Made by a program: the position numbers and the translations under genes
Part shown: piece after piece, positions 13,336 through 22,500 of the stretch
Position numbering within the stretch: the first letter of the stretch is position 1
How the letters are laid out: every line of letters begins with the position of its first letter
NCBI GenBank assembly: GCA_038501785.1
Contig: JBAMJR010000070.1
Location: 1,252,501-1,316,500, forward strand
Origin: Myoxocephalus aenaeus
Taxonomy: Eukaryota; Chordata; Actinopteri; Perciformes; Cottidae
Direction of reading: 5' to 3'
DNA length: 64,000 bases
Notes under the pieces: generated by a model
Databases searched by the model: none
What the model saw: only the letters and a program-made list of their open reading frames with translations
What the model was told of the DNA's origin: nothing

Positions 13336-14964
13336 GTTGGTTTGAACACCTCAGGCCATCCATCCATCCAGACGGGTTTAGGTGTGATTCATTCCCACTC
13401 TGCTCTGCCCACACCCACAGACGTGGCAAACGAAGAGCCCTTGGAGGAAGACTTTCGCCGCCGCAGACAGATTGCACTACCCGGCCTCGGGCTGCACCAG
13501 CGCTACCTGAAGAACTCTGCCCAGAACCCCTCGGAGGAAGAGGAGGAACACGGCCTACAGAGCCTGGGACTAACGAGAGGTACGCCCACCCGCCACCGCA
13601 GAGCTGATTAATTGCCAGCACACGGGGTCTCCTTTTAAAGAGTAGGGTCTTAATAAGCGCAGCTAATTGTCTGCTTTTGTGTCTGGTGGTCACACAAAGG
13701 GCGATGACGGAGAGTGGCGCGTTTGATTGGCAGGTGTAAACACCCAGGACGAGGTGTTGATTAGGCAGCTCTGTTCTGCGGCGCAGTAATGACCAGAGGT
13801 CAGAGGTCGCCCTCTGTTTTCCTTCATAGGGTCAAAAAGTCCCACACAAAAGCTGAGCAATTATCTGCAACACACAGTCGCGGTCACGGAGGGTTTTAAT
13901 AATAGAAGCTCCGTTAGTTAAGGAGGGAACCTTTAATTTAACTGTGCATACTTCCTGCTGGGATGCAAACAAAGGCCCTAATGCTCTGTCTGAGATAATG
14001 ACACAAGCTACTCAAATATGGGTCCTTGGAGAGTGTGTTTTTAACTACTTCAGCCGGCTGAAAGTAAGAGTCTTAAAAAGTCTGTTCCACTGTCTAATCA
14101 TTCACTCTTTCTAGAGTGTTTACAAGCTGTGACTAATGGCTTTATTTATAGTTAATTAATAATTTACCAATGTGTTATAGATTAGTTACAAATCATTGAT
14201 AAGAACAACATTGTGGCTACTGGTGTGTATTATGTTAATCCTCTCGCCTCACACTTGTTTGTGTTTTTTAGCTCCTAAATTAACATTAAGGCCATTTGGT
14301 CTTTGGACTTTTGGAAAAGGGTTTCAGGGCGTCTGGACCACAGTGAACCACATATGAACATTTGTTAGCTTAAAATATGGATTTGTTGCACATTTTCCTT
14401 TAAAAAAAAATAGCATTTAAGATTGATTGACGTATAGAGTAATATGTATGTGCCTGGCCAAGCACACTTTGTGATATTAGTGTCCTTTTTACTCTTTGGT
14501 TGTCAAACAACTTTTTTTTTTAAGTTTACACTTTTAATAGCTACCACCTACCAGGTTTAGTGCTGGGATTTTCCCTGGACAGAGCCATGTTTTCCCCCTG
14601 TTTCCAGGTTTAGGTGCAGCTAATTGGCAGCTGGTGCTCGGGCCACGTTTAGCAGACACAGGAGAGGAGTGTCAAACTTCTCATCACCTCTCAGCAAGAA
14701 AGCAAATAAGTTGTGTTCAGTGACTCAACAGCCAGAGAGTTTTTTCACAACCTGGAAACCCACAATTAGATTTTTAATAAATAACTGATCTATTAGTCCC
14801 TATAATAATCTTAAATATTTGCCTATTTCATGAAAATGTTCTTTTATTTTGTAGGACACATGGACACGAAGAGGAAGAAACTGTGGCTAAAGGACGCAGA
14901 GTCCAAAAAGAAAAGGGCTTCTCGACTCTTCCCTCGATTTGGTGGACTTGGTGCCCTTTATTAA
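151..14964 (+). CDS. dnajb6: DnaJ homolog subfamily B member 6, long (nuclear-type) isoform
   Basis: J-domain (Hsp40) co-chaperone that stimulates Hsp70 ATPase and suppresses aggregation of polyglutamine and other amyloid-prone clients. The CDS joins 151-215, 2277-2386, 3387-3455, 3772-3879, 7200-7337, 7428-7596, 7748-7818, 13421-13579 and 14855-14964. This totals 999 nt or 332 aa, close to the 326 aa of human DNAJB6a. All junctions keep frame and all acceptors are AG. The J domain is residues 1-69, with HPD at 31-33. A Gly/Phe-rich region follows to about 150, then a Ser/Thr-rich stretch, then the conserved C-terminal domain. The long form adds an acidic EEEEE stretch and a basic tail with KRKK and KKKR clusters that would serve as nuclear localisation signals. 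The start ATG lies in a good context 60 nt inside an exon that begins at 91. Identity is certain from the protein; whether this is the a or b teleost paralogue cannot be decided here. Confidence 0.95.
855..1185. repeat. Degenerate interspersed repeat, teleost type
   Basis: Contains phrases typical of an abundant fish repeat, such as gccatgaaatttggtacag and a second, diverged copy of the same unit around 1075-1140. It also has the 'tagcgccaccagcaggttga' block. A fragment of the same family appears in reverse orientation at 18188-18345. The family assignment is from recall of fish genomes; no name is asserted. Confidence 0.6.
1617..1659. repeat. (ATAC)n microsatellite
   Basis: About ten uninterrupted ATAC units in dnajb6 intron 1. 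Confidence 0.97.
2277..2386 (+). CDS. dnajb6: dnajb6 coding exon 2 (J-domain core, HPD motif)
   Basis: Preceded by a T-rich tract and CCTCAG, and followed by GTAATA. It encodes YRKLALKWHPDKNP and the helix III region through EAYEVLSD. The HPD tripeptide (residues 31-33) that triggers Hsp70 ATPase is intact. Phase 2 in, phase 1 out. Confidence 0.95.
2387..3386 (+). other. dnajb6: dnajb6 intron 2
   Basis: A 1.0-kb AT-rich intron bounded by GTAATA and CCACACCAG. No repeat or RNA gene recognised. Confidence 0.85.
3387..3455 (+). CDS. dnajb6: dnajb6 coding exon 3 (end of J domain, start of Gly-rich linker)
   Basis: Acceptor CACCAG, donor GTAAGG. It encodes SKRNTYDRYGKEGLS followed by a glycine run from consecutive GGA codons. 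The purine-rich GGA array abuts the donor. Phase 1 on both sides, so skipping would be in frame. Confidence 0.92.
3772..3879 (+). CDS. dnajb6: dnajb6 coding exon 4 (Gly/Phe-rich region)
   Basis: Acceptor TTTACAG, donor GTAGGT. It encodes GGHYDHFGGGGG and then [20 protein letters not shown], a signature of the DNAJB6/B2 group. Phase 1 on both sides. Confidence 0.95.
4070..4180 (-). mobile_element. Possible LINE-like 3' tail fragment, reverse orientation
   Basis: A GATA-type simple repeat is followed by 'tgtattcatccacaagggga'. This is the reverse complement of a 3' end typical of abundant fish non-LTR retrotransposons (TTCCCC...AATAAAGTA then TATC repeats). Heavily diverged and very short. Confidence 0.4.
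4630..4790. repeat. Degenerate interspersed repeat (same family as 29936-30246)
   Basis: Shares ordered phrases with the copy at 29936: 'agctgaaacaattcatcaat', 'attgccaagcattcatcgat' and 'ccagcttctta'. Both resemble a common teleost element with ends of the type gctgcaacgattagtcgat. Confidence 0.5.
6056..6143. repeat. (TG)n microsatellite
   Basis: About 44 uninterrupted TG units in a dnajb6 intron. Confidence 0.98.
7200..7337 (+). CDS. dnajb6: dnajb6 coding exon 5 (Gly/Phe-rich region)
   Basis: Acceptor CCCGACAG. It encodes ADDPFDNFFGGSHSRQRG and the Phe-rich stretch GFGSFPAFG. The donor is GTCCAT, weak at positions +3 to +6. It is supported because joining to 7428 restores the expected protein. 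Read-through would add about ten residues and stop at 7372. Confidence 0.88.
7428..7596 (+). CDS. dnajb6: dnajb6 coding exon 6 (Ser/Thr-rich region and C-terminal domain start)
   Basis: A long T tract and ACAG precede the exon; donor GTAATT follows. It encodes GGGGFTSFSSSSFGG, three GGGM units, then NFKSVSTSTKFINGRKITTK. The Ser-rich segment is the part of the protein needed for client binding and oligomer formation in mammals. Phase 1 in, phase 2 out. Confidence 0.93.
7496..7531 (+). repeat. dnajb6: Coding 12-bp tandem repeat, 3 units
   Basis: Three perfect copies of GGAGGAGGAATG inside dnajb6 exon 6, giving GGGMGGGMGGGM (residues 187-198 of the protein). Confidence 0.95.
7748..7853 (+). 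CDS. dnajb6: dnajb6 coding exon 7, alternative end
   Basis: Acceptor TCTCCAG. It encodes IVENGQERVEVEEDGQIKSL. In the long isoform the exon ends at 7818 before GTAAGG. In the short isoform it continues to the TAA at 7851-7853. Confidence 0.93.
8170..8212. repeat. (AT)n microsatellite
   Basis: About 21 AT units, within the 3'UTR of the short dnajb6 isoform. Confidence 0.97.
8660..8687 (+). terminator. dnajb6: Polyadenylation signals, dnajb6 short isoform
   Basis: AATAAA at 8660-8665 and again at 8682-8687. Both are followed within 30-50 bases by GT/T-rich sequence (ggtgtctttgtc). They lie about 0.8 kb after the short-form stop and are the likely 3' end of that transcript. Confidence 0.65.
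9537..9595. repeat. (TG)n microsatellite
   Basis: About 29 uninterrupted units in the dnajb6 long intron. Confidence 0.97.
9976..10010. repeat. (TG)n microsatellite
   Basis: About 17 units, dnajb6 long intron. Confidence 0.95.
10639..10678. repeat. (GT)n followed by poly-G
   Basis: About 14 GT units run directly into a G tract of about 12. Confidence 0.95.
13278..13332. repeat. Compound (AAT)n/(AT)n microsatellite
   Basis: AAT units grade into about 17 AT units, 90 bp upstream of the long-isoform exon at 13421. Confidence 0.95.
13421..13579 (+). CDS. dnajb6: dnajb6 long-isoform exon 8
   Basis: Acceptor CACCCACAG, donor GTACGC, phase 1 on both sides. It encodes DVANEEPLEEDFRRRRQ and an acidic run EEEEE, matching the less conserved DNAJB6a tail in composition and position. 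It lies 5.6 kb downstream of the alternative short-form stop. Confidence 0.87.
13580..14854 (+). other. dnajb6: dnajb6 last intron (long isoform)
   Basis: A 1.3-kb intron (GTACGC...TTTGTAG). It carries a repeat fragment at 14114-14215; nothing else recognised. Confidence 0.85.
14114..14215. repeat. Interspersed repeat copy A
   Basis: Same order of phrases as 27783-27886: GTTTACAAGCTGTGA(C)TAATGGCTTTAT here against GTTTATAAGTTGTGAGTAATGACTTTAT there. Both then have a TTATAGATTAGTTA-type block and an ATAAGAACA-type end. Confidence 0.55.
14855..14964 (+). CDS. dnajb6: dnajb6 long-isoform terminal exon
   Basis: Acceptor TTTTGTAG. It encodes HMDTKRKKLWLKDAESKKKR and ends FGGLGALY before TAA at 14962-14964. 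The basic clusters are the likely nuclear localisation signal. The reading frame closes exactly with the upstream exons (999 nt in all). Confidence 0.87.
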
Positions 14965-15825
14965 ACACCCTCAAACAAACACACACACACAAACATATAT
15001 CTGCTGGCAGAAGTGCCATCAATCATATGGGGCATAAGTCCATCTTTGCTATGTATCAGAGGCCCAACATCCCCACTGCTGCGCTGTGTCTCCCTTTGCA
15101 TATCAGCAGCAGTGCATAGCGCAACTTCTGCCTGCATTCACGAGCGGTAGCCTGCAGTGACTACGCTTCAATGTTTGGTTTTATCTTGAATACATTTTTA
15201 GTAGTTAAGCTTTTGCTATTGCTGTATTTATTATGGGTGGCCCCTGTGGATGGATCATAACTTTAATGAATCTCCTATGATTGGACTTTTCCACTTTTTA
15301 CAGCACACTTTTTCAGAAAGTGTGTTTTGAAAGAGTTCAGGTGGAAGGAGAGTTACACTTGCAGCCTTGTTTATGATGAGCGTGAAAAGCGCTGCATTAA
15401 TACCATGTAGCATGTGAGAATAAGTGAAGGGCAAGATATTTAGTGGATTCTCTCAATAGCGCCAAGGAGGGAGAGGGACACCTCGGGAATGTGAGAGTAA
15501 AGCAGAATGAAAAGCATTGAAGAGTGAGTTTTATTACACAAAAAAATGCTCAGTCCTTCATCACACATGCAGGTTGTTCACTCTTTTGCCCACTACTCTA
15601 AAAATAGCTATGCCCTCAAAGTTATTATTTTCTTTTTTTGTAGGATTCTTTGTACTGAGTAGATTCAGCAACATGTTAACCTTCCATGGGTGTTTTTGTA
15701 AAAAGATTTCTAAAGCAGAATAAGGTTTCTCATCTGATTTGCCCTCGACATTACTGTAAGCTGAGATGTAGAAATGTTCATTTTTTTATGGACTCCTACC
15801 AATAAATGCTTCGAGAAATACGTAC
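14965..15825 (+). other. dnajb6: dnajb6 long-isoform 3'UTR
   Basis: Sequence from the TAA at 14964 to shortly after AATAAA at 15801-15806. About 860 nt with no open coding potential. Confidence 0.7.
15801..15806 (+). terminator. dnajb6: Polyadenylation signal, dnajb6 long isoform
   Basis: AATAAA about 840 nt after the long-form stop, followed by a GT-containing stretch (ctcgtgggtaatc) and T-rich sequence. It is the best 3' end candidate for the long transcript. Confidence 0.65.
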
Positions 15826-18187
15826 CCTCGTGGGTAATCAACTTTTTCATTGTCTCATATAGTATCATATCTTTTAGATTACTTTATTAGTCCTGAGAGA
15901 GAGTTCTAGTTTGGTTGCCCATGCATAAATAACAAGAGACTCAAATCAGACACTTCATAGCCGATCACATAATAGAAGCCACAGCACTTGAGGGACTGCA
16001 CATTAAGCTGTAAACACATCAACGATGTTGGTGATGATGTCACCATATAAAGCTGATTTGGCTTATATGTTGGCAAAAATGTACATAACCAGCAGCCACA
16101 TTAGCTTTCATTTGAAGTCCAATATTCACTTTCATTTTACCTCTGTTTTGGTCTCCACCACCTCTGAAGGGAAATATCTGGCTACGGTATTTGCGAACTT
16201 TGGCGGTACTTTTTGGTTCATTGTTAATATAAAAATATATGGATACTGCATACTGCTTTAATCATATTTCTCCCTGGCTACAGCATCAACAATACCTCAC
16301 ACACACACACAACAACACAATATTGTTAATTAAGTGGAGAAACACATAATCATCAAATACTGTGAAACACTGCCAACTCTTAATCAACTTGTATTTATTC
16401 TTTGTTTCCGGTGCCAAGTCACCTGAGCTGCAGTGTCTCTGTCCTATAGTAAATGTTCTGTACCAACTGCTCTCCAAAGCACAGTAATTGAATTGAAGCA
16501 GGGACAAAACACCCTGGATTTTCCTGTCACATGGGCAGAGCCCTGGAAGGAGCAGTTTTCCCAGATTATTTTGAATGAGCCTGCAGTGTTTTGTATTATT
16601 CATGTGTCAGAATGAATGCATATGACACAGCTAGTCTCTAAGGGTTTAATTAAGCAGTGTCGAGGCAGTGGCCCATCTCCATCCATTGCCTTACTTTTGC
16701 AGCCCTCCTTAAGTCATTGCACAACTGTTTCTTACTGCGTCAAAAAAAACTGTGAAATCCTCCTATTGACTTCCACTCTGAGGACATATACCTCCCGAGG
16801 AGCGAAGAGCACATCGACAGCTCACTGTCAAGCTCCCCGTCAACCCCTGTCTGCCTCCTTTTTAAAAGAAAAATAACCCACTTACACCCGAATGAAGCCG
16901 AGAACCTATCGACACCCATCACCACATGGAGAGAAATCATTAAGTACATACACTCAGAATGAGAATGAAATGAAAGTTACAACCCAGTGTGTTTTTATAT
17001 ATAATAATGTTAAAATAATTTATCTTTCAAAGGACAAAAGAGATTTTGTAATCAAAAAGAAGTATAAAAAACAAGTTATTAAGGTTCAGATTTGTAAACT
17101 CAAGTAAATATACTATTTGAATACATCATTAAAATTCTACACAATGAGCTAAAAGCAACAATAAACCAGTGTCCCAGCATGACAAATAAAAATAATATTT
17201 GTTTTGTGTCCAAAAAAACTGTATACAATCCAAGTAAATAGACAATGTAGGCTGTTTTGAGGCAACGGTTTGATTATAGCACAAAGTGTGTCATCTGTAG
17301 TTTCACAAATTGCATCATATATGTTTCATTCGACGTGCAGAGAAGCGTCTTATTGTTCAGCCAGATCAACGTGGATGGCCTCTTTATTAATATTGTTATA
17401 AAAAAAAGTACTGTGGCCATTGAAACAGGACTTCATGATGGCAACACATGTTTCGATCATCATACCAAATGTTTAAATCAATGAATACATTTGTGATTTA
17501 ATTCAATCAAACAAGCCCTGAAACACAGATGTGTTTAGTTCCCCAGCAGCATCTAATTGGTTTGGTGCAGAAATTGTCAATCAAATAATCTTGGAACAGT
17601 TGTCCCTGCAGAAAGGATTTGTTACTCATCCCATTGGTTAGAGAGCTGCTGTCGTGCTCAAGGACTTAAGACTTTTAGTGAATAAAAGAAACATGCTTGG
17701 GTTAAAGAAGCTAGATGAAACAATGTTAAGAATTATTTGGCTACCTAACAGCATTGAAATTATGTAAAAACAAGACCCCCCCCCCCCCCCCCCAAAACAC
17801 CCCACCTGGGTGTGCTTTATTTTGGAACAGCTGTCAGACAGGGATTTAGGTGCGGCTAAATTGGACTGTGATTTATTCAAGAGTGCACTCAGCAGATTAG
17901 GAGAGAGGAAACATCATAGCAAGTGTTCTTTAGTTAACTAGTGAAGGGAGCTGAGATATTTGCACTCTCGACTACAATAATGGCTTTTTACATAGTAGTA
18001 TAAGGCATATTTGCTAAATGTCAAATAAGAAAATCATATTTTAACACAAAGTCTTTGAAAAGCCTGAGATTTACCATTGCGTGCCTGTAGAATTATATAT
18101 AAATGTGTATATATAAATATATATATACAATTATTTTCTCCATGATATTCTCTAGTCATGTAATAGTTTTTCCTCCACATGTTGATA

Positions 18188-18345
18188 TCAGGAGTTAGTG
18201 TTTACCATGCTCACTATCTTAGTTTAGCTGCCTAGCATGCTAAGAGCTGCTGAGTAGCTCTAAACACAAAGCACAGGTTAGGTGGGAAATTCAATAGTTT
18301 TGCTAGATGTCAACCTCCTGGTGGCGCTAGTGGAAAAGTCAGTGG
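18188..18345. repeat. Interspersed repeat fragment, teleost type (reverse of 855-1185 family)
   Basis: Has the typical order: 'ctagcatgctaagagctgct', 'ctaaacacaaagcacaggtt', then 'cctggtggcgctagtggaaa'. In fish genomes these belong to the family whose other strand carries the 'tagcgccaccagcaggttga' block seen at about 1008. Confidence 0.5.
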
Positions 18346-19189
18346 CTCCTTTAACCACATCATGGCTATCTGCACTAACTTAAATGTTATATTTGTAAAA
18401 AGACAAACAAATAGTTTGTTAAACACAAGTATTACTCGCTTATACCTTTTATATTCTTTGCAGAGGACCTACTTTCTCCATTTCAGTTGTCTTTGATGTA
18501 TCTGTCTTTTTGTTTCCCCTGGGACTTTGTGAAAGCATCTGTTTGGTGATGACATTGTTCTGTCACTTCCCTGTATGTGACCCCCCCCCAGCCATCTCTA
18601 CCCTCTCCTCCTCTTTAGCTTCACTTCTATCAGTCCTTGTTTGATGGATTTCCACAGGTTTCACTCAAGGCCATTGTATGAGAAATTACAATCAAAATCT
18701 TACCGGCTCGTTTTGCTTTTATACTTTCAAGCCAGCAAAGACGAGAAGTCACTTTTCTCAAATGTTGGGGGTTATTTTGGAAATACATAATCTTGGATGT
18801 GTTTCACTGCAGACAATCTACAAGTAAAACAACAGTCTGCTGATTGAGCCGAGCCCTCCGCCAAAAAAAGCGTGGAATCAAACTGTGAGACAAAAATATA
18901 GATGAATAATCCACAGACCACTTCAATGATAAACATGGTCCTCTCCTGCTGTGTGCAATCAGCACACTCTTGTAAGAAAACATACATTCAGTGAGATTAA
19001 GAAATGAGAAGGGAGACAATGTGTGAATTCATTTGAATGGCCTCTGAAATGATAAATCTATACCTCATAATACAGTATGTATTGTATACATGTTGATTTT
19101 AGTTGTATTTAGTTGAAAGGAAGCAAAACTGGCTCTTTTAATATTAATCTAATTCATAATTTTTTGGTCGAGGTTTTAAGTGAACTAAG

Positions 19190-19590
19190 CCGATAGAAGA
19201 AGGTGGAGTCAAGACAGGGCAGGCCACTGATTGGTCGGAGAGAATCGCTACGAGTGCAACACGAGACATCCTGCACAAATTTTGAACTAGCCAAGCTGCT
19301 GTTGATTTTTTATTTAATTGATTTTAATAAAAGATGGCCTGCAAAACTACACCATGCACTACGCCGTACATAATAACTGCAAATGCTACTCTGTTTGGTT
19401 GCCAATGAAAGTATTCAGCGAGTGTCCCGTTGAGATGATGTCACAGTGGTTTTACGTGGCATCGCTATCACAATAAGCTCCAACTACACTGAGGCGGTAC
19501 TATCCGCAGTGGAAGACGAATAGAAAAAATAAGCTGGTACAAAAATAATAAAGTCGAGCAGGGCATTGTAGTTTTTAGCAAACACGACTC
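19190..19590. repeat. Possible degenerate non-autonomous DNA element
   Basis: Contains 'ctacactgaggcggtactat' and 'cgcagtggaagacgaa', then 'taaagtcgagcagggca'. These resemble a common fish element with GAGTCGAG-type ends. No clear terminal inverted repeats or target duplications remain. Confidence 0.3.
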
Positions 19591-22500
19591 AAATGGGAGG
19601 ACATTGTGCATTTGTTGGGGACTATTTTCTGCTGCGGATTAATACACATTTGGTCGTCTCGTCACTATTTATGTCAATTTGCTGTTGACTCAGTGCATAT
19701 GTTCATCATTATGAACAAACATGGGACCCAGTGCAACATTGGGGATCACTGGAGTGTATTTACTAGTTTTTGGACACAATGGAGGTCCAAGGCACAGACA
19801 AATAAGATATAACGGTCTCTAGATACATGGACATTGATTTATTGTTGGTTTTGGCCTTTTAAAAACAATACGTAAGATTGCCAATAAGAAGTATTGAAAA
19901 CATCACCAGCTCTGTCCTTAAAGTAAGTGAAGAACAGTATATTTCTACTTGACTAGAACCCGTAATATTTGATACTTCTGAATACATGAAAATAACTGAT
20001 GCCATTAAAAGAAAGCATGCTTTTGCTATTTGCCTAATAAATTAATAAGCTTTGAGGTTTCAAGTTTTACTTTGAATACTCCACCAACTTCATGTTAATG
20101 TTAAATATCTCACTTTCTGAAAATGGTGGCAAAAGTTTGAAAAATACATCTTAATTGACTGGAGATTAAGTGGTTGATATTTGGATTTTAGGGGAGACTC
20201 TATCATCTTTGTCTGACGCATATGAACTATCAAAGAATACAAAGTTATTCAGTTCAGTGACATTCATCTTGACGTTTGTGTCACTCTTTACTCGTCCCAT
20301 CCAGGCCAGAGTGACATGTTCTCTTTACTGTATCGACATTTTGAACAGTGTGTGTAGTTTTCTTCATTTTCTGGTTGTGCAGGGAGAGAGGGACCCTGCA
20401 CAGTGGAAAGAACGAGATTACTCTTAAGTAGGGAGGGACATCAGTGTGATGTATTATTACACTGAATATTATCAGACCACTTTGGACCAACACAGAGCAC
20501 ATCCCTTTGAAAGTGAAGATCAGGCCTATCTGACATAAAATGACGGTCAAAGCGCTTCTTGAATTATGAAGTCTGATTACAGAGAAGCAGACAAACAAAC
20601 ATCCCACACTTTTGGATAATTTACATGTGAGAGGAGTATATGCTATAAATCAACACTATAATCGTTATGTAGTATTTAGGCTGCGGAGGAATACATTTAC
20701 AATGAAATACAAAATGACAAAGTGTTTCTTGAGAAAAAGTGAGAAGTTCAGTGACACAATGTGTAAATATTATCCTTGGTTAAGAGGATATCAAAGAGAC
20801 ACATTGTTGGACTACAGTTAAATAAAACATAATCCAAAGATGTTTCAAATCAAATCCAATTACTTTCATAAAGAAGTGCATCACATTCATACAATTAAAG
20901 CCAGCTTTTCTTGTAATGACACAAAGAACGTCTCATAATTATGAGAAAAGATCTCATATTCTTTATTTTTTTTTCTCCTGTGAATAAAAAAACCTTTTCC
21001 CCCGAATGTGAGTATATAAAGAGCGTAAATAGGCAGTCTAGAACAAAGTTGAGATCGTATTTCTTTACATGAGTCAAGTTATGTCCATATTACCCATATT
21101 ATAGCTGACAGTATGTGCACACATTTAAGGTTTGGACAAAATGCAGCTCATAACAGGCAGAGAGAAATATAAACCCATACATGTAGACGATAGCAATATT
21201 TACCATTATTTGTCTCTTAATGTTTATTTTGAGTTATAAATTCAGGTATTCCAATTTTAATTAATCAAAATTTACAAACCATGTCACATTGACTTTTCTT
21301 CTTCAAAGCAAAAGTGTTTATAAAAAACCACCAGAGATCTTTAAATACATAAAAACTACAGCGAATGTACAGATGGATATTAGATCCCATTATCCGATTA
21401 GAATCCGACACACATGCAGAGGGACAGAGTTCAGAGCCCTAAAAACAACATGAGGAAACGCGTCATCACATTTCCCGCATGTCCTCCCCTCTTCATTGGC
21501 TAAATTTTGATCAGGCATCAAAGTTTCTGATAGGCTGAGAGTTGTTGCTGTTGCTAGGATCCTGTTGCTAGGACGGTTGCCATCTAAGAGTCTCAGCAGG
21601 AAACATGTAATGAATCATGGATGGTTGATTTTTCTCTAAGCACCCTAATCTGTGATGCAGATGAGCCCAAAACTCGCCTCCCCCGTCTCCACCCTCCTCC
21701 TCCCAAAACGAAACACACCCACCCCCCACCTCTGGATGGGTTCATTAAAAAAAAAGAAACAAAAAATCAAGTTTAGGTTTCGAGGGCTGGCATTTCAAAT
21801 GATCCTGAGGTTTGTTATGGGGGGGTGGAATACTGATAGCAATTGTCATGCTAAAACAGCGAGGTCAAAGGTTATTATCAGTTATTTGTTGAGGGATAGC
21901 CAGAGGGAGACTGGCAACGACCCCGCCTGACCCCTGAGATTATTCTCACTGCTGTGACTTGTGAAATTCGGACAGTCTCACACCTCCTGAAAGGGGAAAT
22001 ACGTGCAGCTGAAATTTAAACTACAATTCACAGAATACCACCTCAGTGATTTTAGGATAAACGTAATCATTTGAATTGTAGTCAGAAAAAAAAAAAAAAA
22101 GAGCTAATAGCTGTCTATGATTCAATGTTCTGCCCACAAAAGCCCCAAAACTATCGTGACTTTTCCAAAGCTGTTATTATGCGACAGTATGTTTTGGTTT
22201 TGAAACTCATGAAAAAGCCTCATTATGATTCACAAAAGGTCATCCATCCTGGTGCAAACGTGGCGCCGTGACTTAACAATCGCTGTGGGCATTTTTAATA
22301 TCATACTATTATACTGTGCGGAATACAGGCCTGTGTTTAGCGGAGAATACGGGGAGGGCATTTCAACCCCCAATTGAACCGTAGTGTGCATGACTTATTT
22401 ATTCCTGTCCTGTAAAAAAAAGAGTGCAGCTGTTTCATATAAAGTGGCAAACAGTTAAACTATTCATATGAAACACTTCTGGTATAGACGCTGAACATTA

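Larger units (their letters stand above)
7819..13420 (+). other. dnajb6: dnajb6 isoform-choice interval: short-isoform 3'UTR, then long-isoform intron
   Basis: Spliced out as a 5.6-kb intron (GTAAGG...CCACAG) in the long form. For the short form, 7854 to about 8705 is 3'UTR. The rest holds microsatellites (8170, 9537, 9976, 10639, 13278), poly-C/G runs (10667, 11259, 12833) and no other supported gene. Confidence 0.85.

Noticed and set aside
15860..15990. Possible further LINE-like tail (agattactttattagtcct)
   Set aside because: Only one short phrase resembles a known fish LINE end and the rest does not follow; too weak to list.
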